A stretch of 64,000 bases of DNA from Candidatus Villigracilis proximus. Its GTDB lineage: Bacteria; Chloroflexota; Anaerolineae; Anaerolineales; Villigracilaceae. The stretch is taken from the NCBI GenBank assembly GCA_016715195.1, contig JADKBB010000013.1, positions 76,453 through 140,452 on the forward strand, written 5' to 3'. Both the position numbers and the translations under genes were made by a program. The notes below the pieces were generated by a model that saw nothing but the letters and a program-made list of their open reading frames with translations, was not told where the DNA came from and made no database searches. Below, piece by piece: positions 44,971 to 54,239 of this stretch; the stretch's first letter is position 1; every line of letters starts with the position of its first letter.

Positions 44971-46581
44971 TTAGCGCATGATCTGATTAAACTCATTCGC
45001 GCTATCCCAGGCTTCAATGGTTACATTGCCGCGTGTGAGGAATCCATCATACTCGGCGCCGCTCCCGCTTGATATCCAGCCGTCGAGATTGAAGGGCATT
45101 GGGCCGTCTGCTGCGATCCATTCGCCATTGTATTTTCGGGCGAGGTGAACATGTGTGGCGTTGGATACGCCGCCTTCACAGGAAGCATGCCCGATGTGTT
45201 CGCCAGCAAAAAGATATTCACCGGGTTCGATGCGGTCTTCTTCAGCGATATGCATGTATAAAACGACCCAGCCTGTTTGTTCGTAACCATCGTTATCGAG
45301 GTCTTGTATCAGGGCGCCATTGGATGCACGTGTAACCAGCCCGTCGGCGACGGCTGTGACCCATAGCGGACTTGCGAAACAGCTTCCATTGTCGCCGGGC
45401 GGGGCGAAGTCCAGGGCTGCCCATGCTGACCCTGAGTCCCAGCCGCCATGCGGGCCGCCGGTGAAATACCATGCTTCGCCGGCGCTGAAAGGAAGATTCA
45501 TGATCGGCTGTGTGACAGATGGGGAGATCAACGGCTCGATGGCGTAATTAAAAGGGTTGCCAAAAAAGACATAGTAAGTGAGGAGTAATCCTGTGCCGCT
45601 GACATCCTGTTCCCATGTTGGACGGTCGTCAAGCTGGGCGAAGAAATATTGCAGTGCCGCAGTTCCGGCATTAATGGTTGGGTCAACTGGAACCACAGTG
45701 CCGTCATTTACGACCCAGGTTGAGATGGCATTGGCTTTCCAGAGATAGTAGCCTTGATTTAAGTTGTCTGCGGCCCATGTTAGTTGACGATATAAGCCAT
45801 AGTGGTATTCGTCGGCCAGTCCCATTGGATAGGAGGTGTTGAATGGTTGAGGATTGGTTACCCAGCCGCTTTGATATTCAAGCAGCGCCAGTAACAGGCG
45901 TGGATTAACTGAGTAATTACGGGCGACGATCCAGACGATTTCATGGCCTGACAATAAAACGCCGTTCACATCCTGTGTATAGTTGGCGAGGTAGCCATTC
46001 TGGCTTTGGATAAAATCGTCAATATCAAAATAGATGGCAGCTGGGCCATACACCAGTTCAGAATCGGGAATCACCTTGAAGGGCGTGCCTGCATCCCCCG
46101 GGTTTGGTGCAGGGACATTTAATACCATATCCACATCAATTAAATTTGGATCAGTAATGTTGTTGGCTTCCATTAATGTTTCAAGGCTGATGCCGTAGCG
46201 TTGGGCAATATTTCCAAGAATATCACCGGGCTGCACCACATATTGGTCTGTATCTTGTCTGGGAGTTGGCAGGATGCGTTGTTCATCTGGTGTAGGTGAA
46301 CTTACGGCTTGCAGATTGCCGCCTGGTGCGGGTGGAGAGACTGTTAATGGGATGCGTGTAGGGGTTGCTTCGCGTGTTGCAGTTGGCGGCAGCGGCGAGC
46401 TGGTGTTTGTGCCAACGGGCTGCCCAATAGGTGTGTCTTGCGGAATGGGCAGGAAGGGATCGTAGGTAGGGAATATGACCGGCGTAACCGTGGCAGGTGC
46501 GCAGGAAGCAAGCAGGGCTGTGATGAGCAAACAGGAAAGCAGGATCAGAGAAGTTGGCCGTGTATTTTTTTGAACAGACAT
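44971..46581 (-). CDS. LysM and M23 metallopeptidase-like lipoprotein, copy 3
   Basis: A 536-residue paralogue, first gene of the three-gene operon. ATG 46581 gives a proper signal peptide with lipobox LASC (about residue 26); the longer frame does not. A Pro/Thr-rich linker leads to LysM (about 115-158, YVVQPGDILGNIAQRYG), the helical domain (SVNPRLLLALLEYQSGW) and the M23-like domain (FTGGPHGGWDSGSAWAALDFA, ATHVHLARKYNGEW). The linker contains TPT/TAT runs typical of secreted proteins in this group of bacteria. Cell-wall turnover or separation is the inferred role. Confidence 0.85.
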   Translation of the reverse strand: MSVQKNTRPTSLILLSCLLITALLASCAPATVTPVIFPTYDPFLPIPQDTPIGQPVGTNTSSPLPPTATREATPTRIPLTVSPPAPGGNLQAVSSPTPDEQRILPTPRQDTDQYVVQPGDILGNIAQRYGISLETLMEANNITDPNLIDVDMVLNVPAPNPGDAGTPFKVIPDSELVYGPAAIYFDIDDFIQSQNGYLANYTQDVNGVLLSGHEIVWIVARNYSVNPRLLLALLEYQSGWVTNPQPFNTSYPMGLADEYHYGLYRQLTWAADNLNQGYYLWKANAISTWVVNDGTVVPVDPTINAGTAALQYFFAQLDDRPTWEQDVSGTGLLLTYYVFFGNPFNYAIEPLISPSVTQPIMNLPFSAGEAWYFTGGPHGGWDSGSAWAALDFAPPGDNGSCFASPLWVTAVADGLVTRASNGALIQDLDNDGYEQTGWVVLYMHIAEEDRIEPGEYLFAGEHIGHASCEGGVSNATHVHLARKYNGEWIAADGPMPFNLDGWISSGSGAEYDGFLTRGNVTIEAWDSANEFNQIMR

Positions 46582-46639
46582 GTGGGCGATTTTACCAGTG
46601 GAGAGAAAAAAGCGTGTGCGCATGAGTGAAAAGAAAGTA

Positions 46640-46670
46640 AGAGGCATGGACTTTTGAAATCCATGCCTCT
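46640..46670 (-). terminator. Hairpin terminator-like element after the CBS gene
   Basis: A perfect 11-bp stem (46640-46650 with 46660-46670) closes a nine-base loop. On the minus strand it is followed by a T-rich but interrupted stretch (TACTTTCTTTT). It sits at the end of the hydrogenase transcription unit. Confidence 0.6.
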
Positions 46671-46696
46671 CGTAGTTTTAGGTATTTGAAAAAAAA

Positions 46697-47143
46697 TTAC
46701 GATTGAAAGCCTGAACCCATGATGTAATTCTCCAGCCCGCGGATCTCGCTTTCCCTGTTTTCAAGTGCCGCAAACATGACATCGCGCATGGAGACGAGGC
46801 CGACAAGGTGTTCATTTTCCACGACGGGTAAATGACGTACGTTGTATTGCTTCATCAGTCCCATACATTGTTCAACTGTTGTGTCTTTTGTGACGGTCAT
46901 CATTTTTGAGATCATCACATCTTTGACCAGCGTGTCTTTTGCAAGGCGGCCTTCGATCTCGCCTTTGTAAAGATAGTCACGTTCGGTATAAATGCCGACG
47001 ATCTTTCCGCTTTCAGTCACCAGGATGGCGCCGATGTGCGCTTCGGCCATTATTTTAAGGGCTTGCAGGACGGTGTCGGTGGAGGTGACAGAAAAATTTT
47101 TCTCCGATTCTTTCTCTTCAAGAAGTTTACGAACAGTAGTCAT
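46697..47143 (-). CDS. CBS domain pair protein
   Basis: A 148-residue soluble protein of two CBS motifs. The first has TDTVLQALKIMAEAHIGAILV and IVGIYTERDYL, the second TVEQCMGLMKQYNVRHLPVVEN and VGLVSMRD. Such pairs bind adenine nucleotides such as AMP, ATP or NAD(H) and regulate partners. It is the last same-strand gene after the hydrogenase maturation protease, 140 bases downstream. Together with the CBS-ATPase fusion at 58708-59715 it hints at nucleotide-level sensing around the hydrogenase. Confidence 0.88.
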   Translation of the reverse strand: MTTVRKLLEEKESEKNFSVTSTDTVLQALKIMAEAHIGAILVTESGKIVGIYTERDYLYKGEIEGRLAKDTLVKDVMISKMMTVTKDTTVEQCMGLMKQYNVRHLPVVENEHLVGLVSMRDVMFAALENRESEIRGLENYIMGSGFQS

Positions 47144-47283
47144 GTGATTATTCTCCTTTGGGTTTATATAATTTGTATGTGAGGAACAACCTCACTTCGT
47201 GCCGATTTAATTTTTACATCTGTTGTGATGTGCCCGGAAACCTTTGTGGGGCAGGCAGGGCTTGCCGGGTTCTATATAAAGTT

Positions 47284-47829
47284 TTAATTGTTATATGGAT
47301 TAAAACCTGCAAAGGAGTTTGTTTGTTCCGCCGGTTGCCCCAGGATATTTTTGAGATGCAGCCATTCCCATATTAGTTCAACGGCTTGGGGGACAAGTTC
47401 GGCGGTTTCTTGAGAAAGTTGGCGCGTGAAAAGAAAACGGTATCCACGTACTGAAAGCAGGGCTGCGTCCGGCTTTTTGTTATAGATGGTTTCGCAAATG
47501 GAAATAAGCGATTGTGGTGTAAGGTGATGTGTAAATGGCGAGCGTTGAAAATCTGCGTCAACACCGATCAGGCGTACGGGTTCGGGAATGCTGCCGGTGT
47601 GCGCATCTACAAAGCAGACGTATTCATAGGCTGCAATTTCCTCTGCAATTTCCGGAGTCAATTGCAGGTAAAAGGCGAAATCCATTTGTGCGGTTTGCGT
47701 AAAATCATCTTCATAAGAGTCGGGAGCGGGCAATCCCAGTTTGACGCTTAATGCGCGCAGGATGTGCCAGGCCACGCCGTCATCTTCACGATCTGGATTT
47801 CCATAGCCGATCAGCAGGGTACGCTTCAA
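47284..47829 (-). CDS. hoxW: [NiFe] hydrogenase maturation protease
   Basis: A 181-residue endopeptidase of the HycI/HybD/HoxW family. It removes the C-terminal tail of the large subunit after nickel insertion. The N-terminal motif LIGYGNPDREDDGVAW carries the nickel-sensing acidic residue, and the strand CFVDAHTGSIPEP and the HHLTPQSLI segment supply the other ligands. It starts 13 bases after the large-subunit stop, so it is co-expressed with its substrate. Symbol given by family and position. Confidence 0.88.
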   Translation of the reverse strand: MKRTLLIGYGNPDREDDGVAWHILRALSVKLGLPAPDSYEDDFTQTAQMDFAFYLQLTPEIAEEIAAYEYVCFVDAHTGSIPEPVRLIGVDADFQRSPFTHHLTPQSLISICETIYNKKPDAALLSVRGYRFLFTRQLSQETAELVPQAVELIWEWLHLKNILGQPAEQTNSFAGFNPYNN

Positions 47830-47841
47830 GAGTAACTCCTA

Positions 47842-49269
47842 TTAATCCCGAGTTAGAGTTTGGCGCAGAGAGCCATCGGGATTTAACACTTCCACCTGGA
47901 TGGGCATTTGTCCAACGGCGTGAGTGGAACAGGACAGGCACGGATCATAGGCGCGGATGGCTGCTTCGACGCGATTTAACATTCCTTCGTGGATCTGCGG
48001 TCCTTTGACGTACGTCTTTGCCACGCTGTCAACTGCGTTGCTCATTGCCCAGTTGTTGTGGCCTGTGGAAACGATCAAATTTACTTTGAGCAGTTTGCCG
48101 TTTTCGTCGGCTGTGTAATCGTGGATGAGGGTTCCACGAGGGGCTTCAAGAACGCCAACGCCGTGGCCGGTATAGTTTTTGCGGGTGTTGAGAATTTCTG
48201 TGCTGAGAATATCAGGGTCTTCGCATAACATGCACGCGCGTTCAACGGCAAACAAGGCTTCTATCAGGCGGGCGTAATGATAGTATAGGGTATTTTCCAC
48301 GGGTTTGCCACTGTTCAGGCTCTTAAAGATTTTAAGTTCTTCATTTGCCAGCGGCGTGTCAATTTTTTGGGCAAGATTCAAGCGTCCGAGCGGACCGACA
48401 CGATATACTCCGCCGGGATATCCCATCTTTTTATAAAAAGGAAATTTCAGATACGACCACGGTTCAACGTGTTCCTGAATGTAATCCAGATAATTTGCAG
48501 CCTGGAAGCGTTCCATTTCGACGCCTTGACTGTCGATCAACCTAATGTCTCCATTGTACAGTTCCAGTCCGTTTTCGGGGGTGGTTAATCCGAAGTATCC
48601 TGTTGGGAACACGGCGAATTTTTTAATATCTTCCATGTTCTTTTCAGCCCAGTCTTTCATGATCTTCAAACCAAGCTGGAGAGTTTCAATTGCTGCATCT
48701 GCGCCGGTTAGGATGTTATCGCGTTCTGCTTTGGTCAGGGCTTTGTTGACTCCGCCCGGCACAGCAAAAACAGGATGAAGGCGTCTTCCGCCGAGGGTTT
48801 TGATAATCTCCTGACCGAATTTACGCAGGTTGACAGCCTTGATGGTTAATTCAGGGTTTGCGCCGATCAAGCCGACCACACTTCGTATTTCAGGAGCGGC
48901 GTCAAAGCCGAGTAATAGATCAGGACCTGCAAGTTCAAAGAAGTGCATTCCATGGCTTTGTATGACCTGTCCCATGTGCATCAGTTCTCGCAGAAGGTTG
49001 GCGGGGCGCGGCGGGGTTTGCCCTGTGATCGCGTCGCCCGCTTTCGCTGCGGCAAGATGATGGCTTACCGGGCAAATTCCGCAAATGCGCGCAGTGATTT
49101 GAGGCATTTCAAAATATAAGCGTCCTTCGCAAAATTTTTCAAAACCACGAAACTCATTGACATGCATATAAGCATGGTCAACGGTGTTGTCTTCCTTCAT
49201 GTGAATGGTGACTTTTGCGTGACCTTCAATACGGGTAACCGGTTCAATTGTTATTTTTTGTGCAGTCAT
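47842..49269 (-). CDS. hoxH: NAD-linked [NiFe] hydrogenase large subunit
   Basis: A 475-residue catalytic subunit. The nickel-iron site ligands are in RICGICPVSHH near residue 62 (L1 motif) and DPCLSCSTH near the C-terminus (L2). The ~24 residues after that motif form the tail removed by the maturation protease, so the precursor is intact. Length and wording match soluble Group 3 enzymes (NAD(P)- or bifurcating type), not membrane uptake hydrogenases. It oxidises or produces hydrogen in the cytoplasm and hands electrons to the small subunit at 49354-49896. Confidence 0.92.
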   Translation of the reverse strand: MTAQKITIEPVTRIEGHAKVTIHMKEDNTVDHAYMHVNEFRGFEKFCEGRLYFEMPQITARICGICPVSHHLAAAKAGDAITGQTPPRPANLLRELMHMGQVIQSHGMHFFELAGPDLLLGFDAAPEIRSVVGLIGANPELTIKAVNLRKFGQEIIKTLGGRRLHPVFAVPGGVNKALTKAERDNILTGADAAIETLQLGLKIMKDWAEKNMEDIKKFAVFPTGYFGLTTPENGLELYNGDIRLIDSQGVEMERFQAANYLDYIQEHVEPWSYLKFPFYKKMGYPGGVYRVGPLGRLNLAQKIDTPLANEELKIFKSLNSGKPVENTLYYHYARLIEALFAVERACMLCEDPDILSTEILNTRKNYTGHGVGVLEAPRGTLIHDYTADENGKLLKVNLIVSTGHNNWAMSNAVDSVAKTYVKGPQIHEGMLNRVEAAIRAYDPCLSCSTHAVGQMPIQVEVLNPDGSLRQTLTRD

Positions 49270-49353
49270 AATGATCTCCAGTAATTTTGAATGCAGAATG
49301 TGAAGTGATGAATAAAAAACATTCTGTATCTATTTTTATTATTCTCTAAATTT

Positions 49354-49896
49354 TTAATCCCAGTGCAATAAGTTATTCTTCAACTCAGGTTTTCGTCCTT
49401 GCGCCAGCTCGGAGAGTACGTAAAAGATGACATCTGCATCGGGCGGGCAGCCAGGGACATTGTAGTCCACTGGTACAACCTCATGAATGGCCCGTGTTTT
49501 GGTCATGGTTGCCAGTTCAGGGTCATTGGGGATTTCGCTGCCGGGTTCGTTACTCTCCGCGTCGACATAAGCGCGTTGAAGTGCAGCTTCAACGCCGCAG
49601 AAATTACGCATGGCGGGTACGCCGCCAAAAACAGCACAGTCACCCAGCGCCACCAGAATTTTTGCACGGCTGCGCATCTTGCGCGCAACTTCTTCGTTGG
49701 CGCTGTTATTAATGCCGCCTTCCAGTACGCCAACATCTACGCCGCTTTCATCGGGTTCTTTTAAGTCAGTGATGGGGGAGGAACGCAGGTCTGCCAGTTC
49801 AACAATTTTCAAAATGCGCTCGTCCATATCAAGCAGGGACATATGACATCCTGCACAACCGCACATCCAATCAGAAGCAATTTTAGGTTTGTTCAT
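49354..49896 (-). CDS. hoxY: NAD-linked [NiFe] hydrogenase small subunit
   Basis: A 180-residue electron-transfer subunit that carries the proximal [4Fe-4S] cluster. Its ligands are in DWMCGCAGCHMSLLD near residue 12-17, GDCAVFGG and PGCPPDAD. It has no Tat signal and no distal cluster domains, as usual for soluble Group 3 enzymes. It lies 19 bases downstream of the HoxU/NuoG-like gene and 84 bases before the large subunit. Confidence 0.92.
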   Translation of the reverse strand: MNKPKIASDWMCGCAGCHMSLLDMDERILKIVELADLRSSPITDLKEPDESGVDVGVLEGGINNSANEEVARKMRSRAKILVALGDCAVFGGVPAMRNFCGVEAALQRAYVDAESNEPGSEIPNDPELATMTKTRAIHEVVPVDYNVPGCPPDADVIFYVLSELAQGRKPELKNNLLHWD

Positions 49897-49915
49897 AAGA
49901 TACTCTCTTTCACCA

Positions 49916-51904
49916 TTAATTTAATGACACGCTTGACTTGCGTTCCAGAATGGCTTTTTGCCATTCTGCTTTTAGTGTCATGTTTGCACGCGCGGCAATT
50001 TCACTGAATACGGTCGTATTGTCGTATACACCTTCGTGGGGGGGAAGGGCTTTTTGCGCCTGTTGCGTTCGTCCATCCAGATTGATGTAGTGACCTTCCT
50101 GTTCAGACCAAATGGTGACAGGCAGGATGACATCTGCTTGCTCGGTGAGTTTGGATTCATAACAAGCCTGAACCACCAGATAAGGCGCTTTGGACGTCCG
50201 CTCTACGAGTGACTTGGAAACATAATCATCACCCAGAGCAATGTATACGGCTTGATGTCCATTTAGCTTGAATGTCTCATCCAAACCGAGCAGGGTGGCT
50301 GCCAGGCTGTTCGCTTCTCCCTTCATTGAGAGCAATCCAAACCGTTCGTTGTCCACTGCGCCAACCAATACTGCCAGCCGATGTAATTCTTCGATGAGAC
50401 TTTCATTGCGTTGGGCGGTAATGCCTTTACCGAACAGGATGACAGGCGAGATGGAATGTGCCAGCATTTGCGCTGTTTGGACAAGCTCTTCGTGTGAGAT
50501 TCCCGAAGTTTGGACGGCTTGTTCGATAAGCGCGTCTGCATTGGGAAGGATCAGAGAAACACGTCCCAGACCTTCTTTGACAATGATCGCCTGTAATCCT
50601 TTAATGAGCGCGAGATCTGAACCGGCTTTGGTTTTAAGTGCAATATTTGCCATGTCGTCCAATTCACTAATATCGGGGTCGATAGTGATCAGGTGCGTGC
50701 CTTTTGGCATATTGCGCTTGAACAAGAATCCGGCGACCATGTGACTGCGATTGATATTTGCGCCAATGCACAAAACGGTATCGGCAGTCCTTAAGATATC
50801 CAGCTTGCCTTCAAAAGCGCCATTTTTTTCTGCAAAGCGGGTGGCTGCCGCTGTGGGAACACCTTCTTCGATACTGGTGACCATATTGCTGTTGAACCTG
50901 TCGGAGAATAATTCTTTGAACATAGACAGCGCTTCGACTGTTAAACGGGTGGATGCAATTGCCGCCACACCGTTTTTGTCACCGGCCAGTGGACTTAACT
51001 TATCGGAGACAGTGCGCAGAGCTTCTTCCCATGTGACAGGTTCGAGCTTGCCATTTTTGCGTATTTGAGGAGTGGTGATGCGTTGGCGTGCTTCGGTGAG
51101 CGGGTCATATCGTCCGTGCTCGCAGAGCAATCCACTATTAACTTTGCCTTCCCAATCTCCTTCGATCCGCACGATGCGGTTGTCGCGTACAAGGATGTTC
51201 ATTGAACATCCCACTGAGCATCCTACACAAACCGATTTGATCTCTGTCAGGTCTTTATCGTGTCCTTGATAAACACTGACTCTATCGATCAATGCGCCGG
51301 TCGGACAGACCTGAACGCAGGTACCGCATTTGATGCAGGTGCTTTCGCCTAATGGAACATCTGTATCGGCCACGATCAAGCTGGCCGCGCCGCGTTCCGC
51401 TACTGAAAGGGTAAAGTTACCTACCAGTTCGCCGCAGGCACGTACGCAGCGACGGCACAGGATACAGCGGTTATTATCAAGAATAAAATACGGGTGTGAG
51501 GTATCCACCGTGAAGTTGCTCCAGCCCGGTTGAATGGGCCATGAGGTCATTTCTTCGCGGTAGGCGGCATTCTGTAATTCACAATCGCCGCCGCTCACCT
51601 GACAGAAGGGGCAGAAATGGTTGCGTTCACTGAAGAGCATCGAGAGGATAAATTCACGCGATTTCTTGATCGCTTCTGTTTCAGTGTTCACTACCATGCC
51701 GTTGCTTACAGGCAGCGTACAGGATGCCATGGGGACACGCCATCCATTCACTTCCACAATGCATAAACGGCATCCGCCATAAGGAATCAATTCTTTATGA
51801 TCACACAATCTGGGGATGTAAATTCCAGCTGATTCTGCGGCACGCAAAACCGTTGTGCCTTCGGGAGTTTCGATCTGTTTTCCATTTATCGTTATTTGCA
51901 CCAT
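49916..51904 (-). CDS. hoxU: Iron-sulfur subunit: HoxU-like N-terminus with NuoG-type extension
   Basis: A 662-residue electron-wiring subunit. Residues ~1-75 are a [2Fe-2S] domain (CDHKELIPYGGCRLC, later MASC). A His-Cys [4Fe-4S] site (HFCPFCQVSGGDCELQ) follows, then two ferredoxin-type clusters (CILCRRCVRAC, CIKCGTCVQVCPTGAL) and a Mop-type cluster domain (CVGCSVGCSMNIL, LLCEHGRYD). The remaining ~400 residues resemble the molybdopterin-fold part of NuoG, with no sign of a cofactor site. Classical HoxU stops near residue 240, so this is a long form like HydA-wiring or NuoG subunits. ATG 51904 has GAGGA upstream; the longer frame lacks a ribosome site. Confidence 0.88.
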   Translation of the reverse strand: MVQITINGKQIETPEGTTVLRAAESAGIYIPRLCDHKELIPYGGCRLCIVEVNGWRVPMASCTLPVSNGMVVNTETEAIKKSREFILSMLFSERNHFCPFCQVSGGDCELQNAAYREEMTSWPIQPGWSNFTVDTSHPYFILDNNRCILCRRCVRACGELVGNFTLSVAERGAASLIVADTDVPLGESTCIKCGTCVQVCPTGALIDRVSVYQGHDKDLTEIKSVCVGCSVGCSMNILVRDNRIVRIEGDWEGKVNSGLLCEHGRYDPLTEARQRITTPQIRKNGKLEPVTWEEALRTVSDKLSPLAGDKNGVAAIASTRLTVEALSMFKELFSDRFNSNMVTSIEEGVPTAAATRFAEKNGAFEGKLDILRTADTVLCIGANINRSHMVAGFLFKRNMPKGTHLITIDPDISELDDMANIALKTKAGSDLALIKGLQAIIVKEGLGRVSLILPNADALIEQAVQTSGISHEELVQTAQMLAHSISPVILFGKGITAQRNESLIEELHRLAVLVGAVDNERFGLLSMKGEANSLAATLLGLDETFKLNGHQAVYIALGDDYVSKSLVERTSKAPYLVVQACYESKLTEQADVILPVTIWSEQEGHYINLDGRTQQAQKALPPHEGVYDNTTVFSEIAARANMTLKAEWQKAILERKSSVSLN

Positions 51905-51970
51905 AAGATCCTCTGTACTTTCGCTTTCTAATTTTTCAGTGTTCAAACTCATTAGGAGATAAATATTTTT

Positions 51971-53620
51971 TTATGCTACTTTTTCGATCTCTTCCGTTAA
52001 CTCACATACTCCTGTCGGGCAGACCCTTAGACGAATATGGGCTTCCACTTCTGTACGGAAATATTTAAGCATATCGCGGATCGGGGTTGCAGCTGTTTGT
52101 CCAAGCCCGCAGTTTGAAGCGCGTTCCATTTCACCGGCCACGTCCAGCAGTTGATCCAGTTCCTCCAGCCTGCCCTGACCTTGTGAGATGCGTTCAACGA
52201 TCTCATAGGCGCGTTGTGAGCCAACGCGGCACGGTGTGCATTTGCCGCATGATTCAAAGCGGAAGAATTGCAGGAGAACTTTGACAAGGTCTACAATGCA
52301 GGTGTTCTGGTCGCAAATCAACAATGCGCCTGAGCCGAGCGATACGCCCGCCTTGCGGAAGGATTCAAAATCCATTGGCGTGTCTTGTAATGCGGCAGGA
52401 ATAACAGAGCCGCTGCTTCCGCCCGTTTGCGCAAGCTTAAGGGTACTACCCGGCTTCATGCCTTTGGCGTAAATATTGATTACTTCGCGCAAAGTGATGC
52501 CCATGGGCACTTCGATCACGCCGCTAAAATTAACATTGCCCATGATTGTATAAACTTTTGTGCCTGGACTGGAGGGGGTGCCAAAAGATCTGTACCATTC
52601 TGCTCCGTGTCTTAAGATTGGAGGAATGTTCGCGAGCGTCTCTACATTATTAATTAATGTTGGTTTGTTCCATAATCCGTTTGTAACGGGGTAGGGTGGT
52701 CTTGAACGCGGCTCTCCGCGTTTGCCTTCAAGAGATTCAAGAAGCGCGGTTTCTTCTCCGCAAACGTATGCGCCCGCACCCGCATGAACATGAATATTGA
52801 AGTTGAAGTCTGTTCCAAAGATATTCTTGCCAAGGAAACCAAATTCCTTTGCCTGGAGGATGGCTTTTTCAAGGCGGCGAAAAGCAAGTCCATATTCACC
52901 ACGAATGTAAATGTATCCTTCTTCCGCACCAAGCGCATACCCGGCAATCGCCATGGCTTCGATGATGAGATGTGGATCACCTTCCAGCACAATGCGATCC
53001 TTAAACGTTCCGGGCTCACTTTCATCTGCGTTACAGACGATATATTTTTCCTTGCTTTTGGCTGCCCGAACAAATCGCCATTTACGTCCGGCAGGGAAGC
53101 CCGCGCCGCCGCGTCCTTGCAAGCCGGAGTGTTCGATAATATCAATGACTCCGTCCGGGGTCATCTCGGTCAATACTTTTCCAAGCGCTTCATAGCCATT
53201 GGCGGCAATAAATTCTTCAATATTGTCAGGGTCGATGCGGCCTGCGCGTTCCAGCACAATGCGTTGTTCCGCAGGGTTGTATCCTTTATGTGTGCGCAAT
53301 GAGCCGATCTGACCGGTCAATTGTTTTGGGGGAGCCAGCAGGCTGGTGACCACACGTCCTTTGTATAACTGCTCTTCGACGAGATACCTTGCATCTGCCG
53401 CTTTGACAGGCCCGTAGACAGTGGCCTCAGGGTAGACGATGACCAATGGTAGGACGTTTGAATGGTTGATGTCGGAAATTGTGGAGACATCCACTTCGTC
53501 CTGCAAGTTGTAGGTGGCCAGAGCTTCATTTAAATTATGGATGAGCTCATTTGCTCCAAGGCGGATGCTTTCAGGGTCATTGGAAACCAGGATCATGGCA
53601 CGTTTTGTTTTCATCATCAT
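51971..53620 (-). CDS. hoxF: NuoF/HoxF-like NADH-binding subunit, set 2
   Basis: A 549-residue diaphorase subunit: an N-terminal thioredoxin-like domain (about 1-110), then the NADH/FMN domain (GLQGRGGAGFPAGRKW, CNADESEPGTFKDR) and the N3 cluster motif ESCGKCTPCRVGSQR near residue 445, ending with the NuoF C-terminal helices. In the first domain the usual Cys ligands are gone (VSNDPESIRLGAN), so it cannot hold the [2Fe-2S] cluster seen in related subunits. It lacks the ferredoxin tail of the 54240-56024 paralogue. It exchanges electrons with NAD(H). It starts seven bases after the NuoE gene of set 2. Confidence 0.9.
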   Translation of the reverse strand: MMMKTKRAMILVSNDPESIRLGANELIHNLNEALATYNLQDEVDVSTISDINHSNVLPLVIVYPEATVYGPVKAADARYLVEEQLYKGRVVTSLLAPPKQLTGQIGSLRTHKGYNPAEQRIVLERAGRIDPDNIEEFIAANGYEALGKVLTEMTPDGVIDIIEHSGLQGRGGAGFPAGRKWRFVRAAKSKEKYIVCNADESEPGTFKDRIVLEGDPHLIIEAMAIAGYALGAEEGYIYIRGEYGLAFRRLEKAILQAKEFGFLGKNIFGTDFNFNIHVHAGAGAYVCGEETALLESLEGKRGEPRSRPPYPVTNGLWNKPTLINNVETLANIPPILRHGAEWYRSFGTPSSPGTKVYTIMGNVNFSGVIEVPMGITLREVINIYAKGMKPGSTLKLAQTGGSSGSVIPAALQDTPMDFESFRKAGVSLGSGALLICDQNTCIVDLVKVLLQFFRFESCGKCTPCRVGSQRAYEIVERISQGQGRLEELDQLLDVAGEMERASNCGLGQTAATPIRDMLKYFRTEVEAHIRLRVCPTGVCELTEEIEKVA

Positions 53621-53626
53621 CGGCTC

Positions 53627-54124
53627 CTATTCATAACGTCCCAGAATGTCAGGGATTTGCTCTGGTGTGACGTTGCCGTACATATCATCGTCAATTAAGA
53701 GCACAGGCCCTACACTACACAGACCCAAACAGGATGTGGTGACGAGCGTCCATTTTGCATCGGGTGTGGTTTCTCCATTTTTTAAATTGAGTCTTTCCTT
53801 GAGCGCATCCCAAACCGCTTTTCCGCCAACGACATGGCAGGGGGCGTTTTCGCAAAATTTGATCACATGTTCTCCTCGAGGCTTGGTGGAGAGCATGTCG
53901 TAGAAACTCGCCAGAGAATACAACTGACCTTCAGAGACGAAAATCTGGTTGAGCGGATCGTGAAGCTGTTGACGCACTTCATGAAAGGCTTTGCCGGGAA
54001 TGTACCCGTATACATGATTGATCTCGCTGAGAATCGGTATCAGTGCATCATAATTTTTGCCGTGCTTTTCAATTGCCGCTTGAACGACTGCGGTAATTTC
54101 ACGATCAATTGTTGGAGCGACCAT
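53627..54124 (-). CDS. hoxE: NuoE/HoxE-like [2Fe-2S] subunit, set 2
   Basis: A 165-residue subunit of the NuoE family. Helical N-terminus (VQAAIEKHGKNYDALIPIL) and thioredoxin-fold C-terminus with four cluster Cys, in FCENAPC and SCLGLC. It pairs with the NuoF-like subunit next to it and carries one [2Fe-2S] cluster. ATG 54124 has GGAGGAAG five bases upstream, better than the upstream start. The ~115 bases before it contain no gene and may hold an internal promoter. Confidence 0.9.
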   Translation of the reverse strand: MVAPTIDREITAVVQAAIEKHGKNYDALIPILSEINHVYGYIPGKAFHEVRQQLHDPLNQIFVSEGQLYSLASFYDMLSTKPRGEHVIKFCENAPCHVVGGKAVWDALKERLNLKNGETTPDAKWTLVTTSCLGLCSVGPVLLIDDDMYGNVTPEQIPDILGRYE

Positions 54125-54239
54125 ACTTCCTCCGATCAAACATTCTTTTGATTCTGTTTTTCAAGTGTAGCCATTCCCGGCGGTTTGGCTAAGGGTCAAA
54201 CATCATTATTGTGCTTGCTGCAAATCACAAATGACAAAC

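Noticed and set aside
54125..54239. Rex half-site TTGTGATTTGCAGC before the set-2 NuoE gene
   Set aside because: Only one half matches; the second half has no TCACAA, so chance is likely.
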